Part shown: positions 63,884 through 64,000 of the stretch, piece after piece
How the letters are laid out: each line of letters opens with the position of its first letter
Numbering within the stretch: position 1 is the stretch's first letter
Assembly (NCBI RefSeq): GCF_036967215.1
Contig: NZ_CP146016.1
Location: forward strand, 338,501-402,500
Origin: Sulfolobus tengchongensis
GTDB taxonomy: Archaea; Thermoproteota; Thermoprotei_A; Sulfolobales; Sulfolobaceae
Reading direction: 5' to 3'
Length of the DNA: 64,000 nt
Notes under the pieces: model-generated
The model's database searches: none
What the model saw: only the letters and a program-made list of their open reading frames with translations
Told to the model about the DNA's origin: nothing
Position numbers and translations under genes: made by a program

Positions 63884-64000
63884 TAAATAGGTTTTCAGCC
63901 TTAAGGCTTTAAATTAATTAGTAAAGAACTTGTTGCAAATTGTTCTTAACTATGCTATGTTTTCAGCCTACATTTTAACTGAAATCTAATGATTTAACTT

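Noticed and set aside
1-64000. tRNA genes, rRNA genes and CRISPR arrays
   Set aside because: I looked through the intergenic regions for tRNA T-loop patterns and for regularly spaced repeats and found none that hold up.

Overview
The window is about 64 kb of AT-rich archaeal chromosome, almost certainly from a Sulfolobus/Saccharolobus species (S. solfataricus or S. islandicus type). The evidence is family content rather than a database match: a glutamate dehydrogenase nearly identical to the S. solfataricus enzyme as I remember it, membrane-anchored thermopsin, ISC-type insertion sequences, PaREP1 proteins, a TFS paralogue, Ser/Thr-stalked solute-binding proteins and DUF35/thiolase operons. 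Many first genes have a TATA-like box 25-30 nt before the start codon (leaderless transcripts). Downstream operon genes use ATGA/TTGA overlaps or GGTG/GAGGT-type ribosome sites. I see no tRNA, rRNA or CRISPR array.

Layout. 0.1-7.4 kb: a CoA-thioester operon (two DUF35 zinc-ribbon/OB proteins, two thiolase-fold proteins without the catalytic Cys, an acyl-CoA dehydrogenase) divergent from an acyl-CoA synthetase. 7.4-13.6 kb: an aromatic-acid catabolic island with a Bat-type HTH regulator, an MFS importer, flavin reductase, extradiol dioxygenase, 4-hydroxyphenylacetate 3-hydroxylase and a second, LigB-type ring-cleavage dioxygenase. Short inverted repeats lie just upstream of the TATA boxes and could be operators. 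13.6-17.4 kb: a TFS-like zinc-ribbon protein, a hemerythrin-like protein, and a DHA2 exporter flanked by two paralogous small proteins. 17.8-19.1 kb: gdhA. 19.4-20.7 kb: a 1285-bp TnpB-only element. 21.1-25.7 kb: NCS1 permease, acyl-CoA synthetase and amidohydrolase. 26.4-30.4 kb: a membrane DUF457-type protein, thermopsin and a DEAD-box helicase. 30.5-31.8 kb: a 1224-bp ISC1225-like IS inside a 51-bp minimal derivative of the TnpB element. 32.1-41.9 kb: MFS, secreted protein, ECF transporter (S, double ATPase, T), HAD hydrolase, methyltransferase, membrane phosphoesterase, duplicated PaREP1 genes and a hotdog thioesterase.

42.1-43.7 kb: a second 1285-bp TnpB element inside a phosphate-permease (pstC) fragment whose other end abuts another 51-bp derivative. 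43.8-49.7 kb: acid-sugar-type genes (CitE-like lyase, GntR regulator, enolase-superfamily dehydratase, split UxaA/SuyAB-like dehydratase), SLOG protein and DUF871/MupG-like protein. 49.7-54.1 kb: AlaX editing protein, a degenerate Cas3'-like helicase with a degenerate Cas3''-like HD protein, and a GlmS paralogue lacking its glutaminase nucleophile. 54.3-61.4 kb: a complete Dpp-type ABC importer operon. 61.4-63.9 kb: a small membrane protein, PIG-L deacetylase and GT4 glycosyltransferase.

Most noteworthy: (1) a covarying three-way-junction RNA fold at the 5' end of both tnpB genes, with alternative start codons in one apical loop; (2) the orphan degenerate Cas3'/Cas3'' pair; (3) the 51-bp end-to-end derivatives of the TnpB element; (4) Cys-less thiolases paired with DUF35 proteins; (5) the glutaminase-dead GlmS; (6) the candidate operators of the aromatic island.
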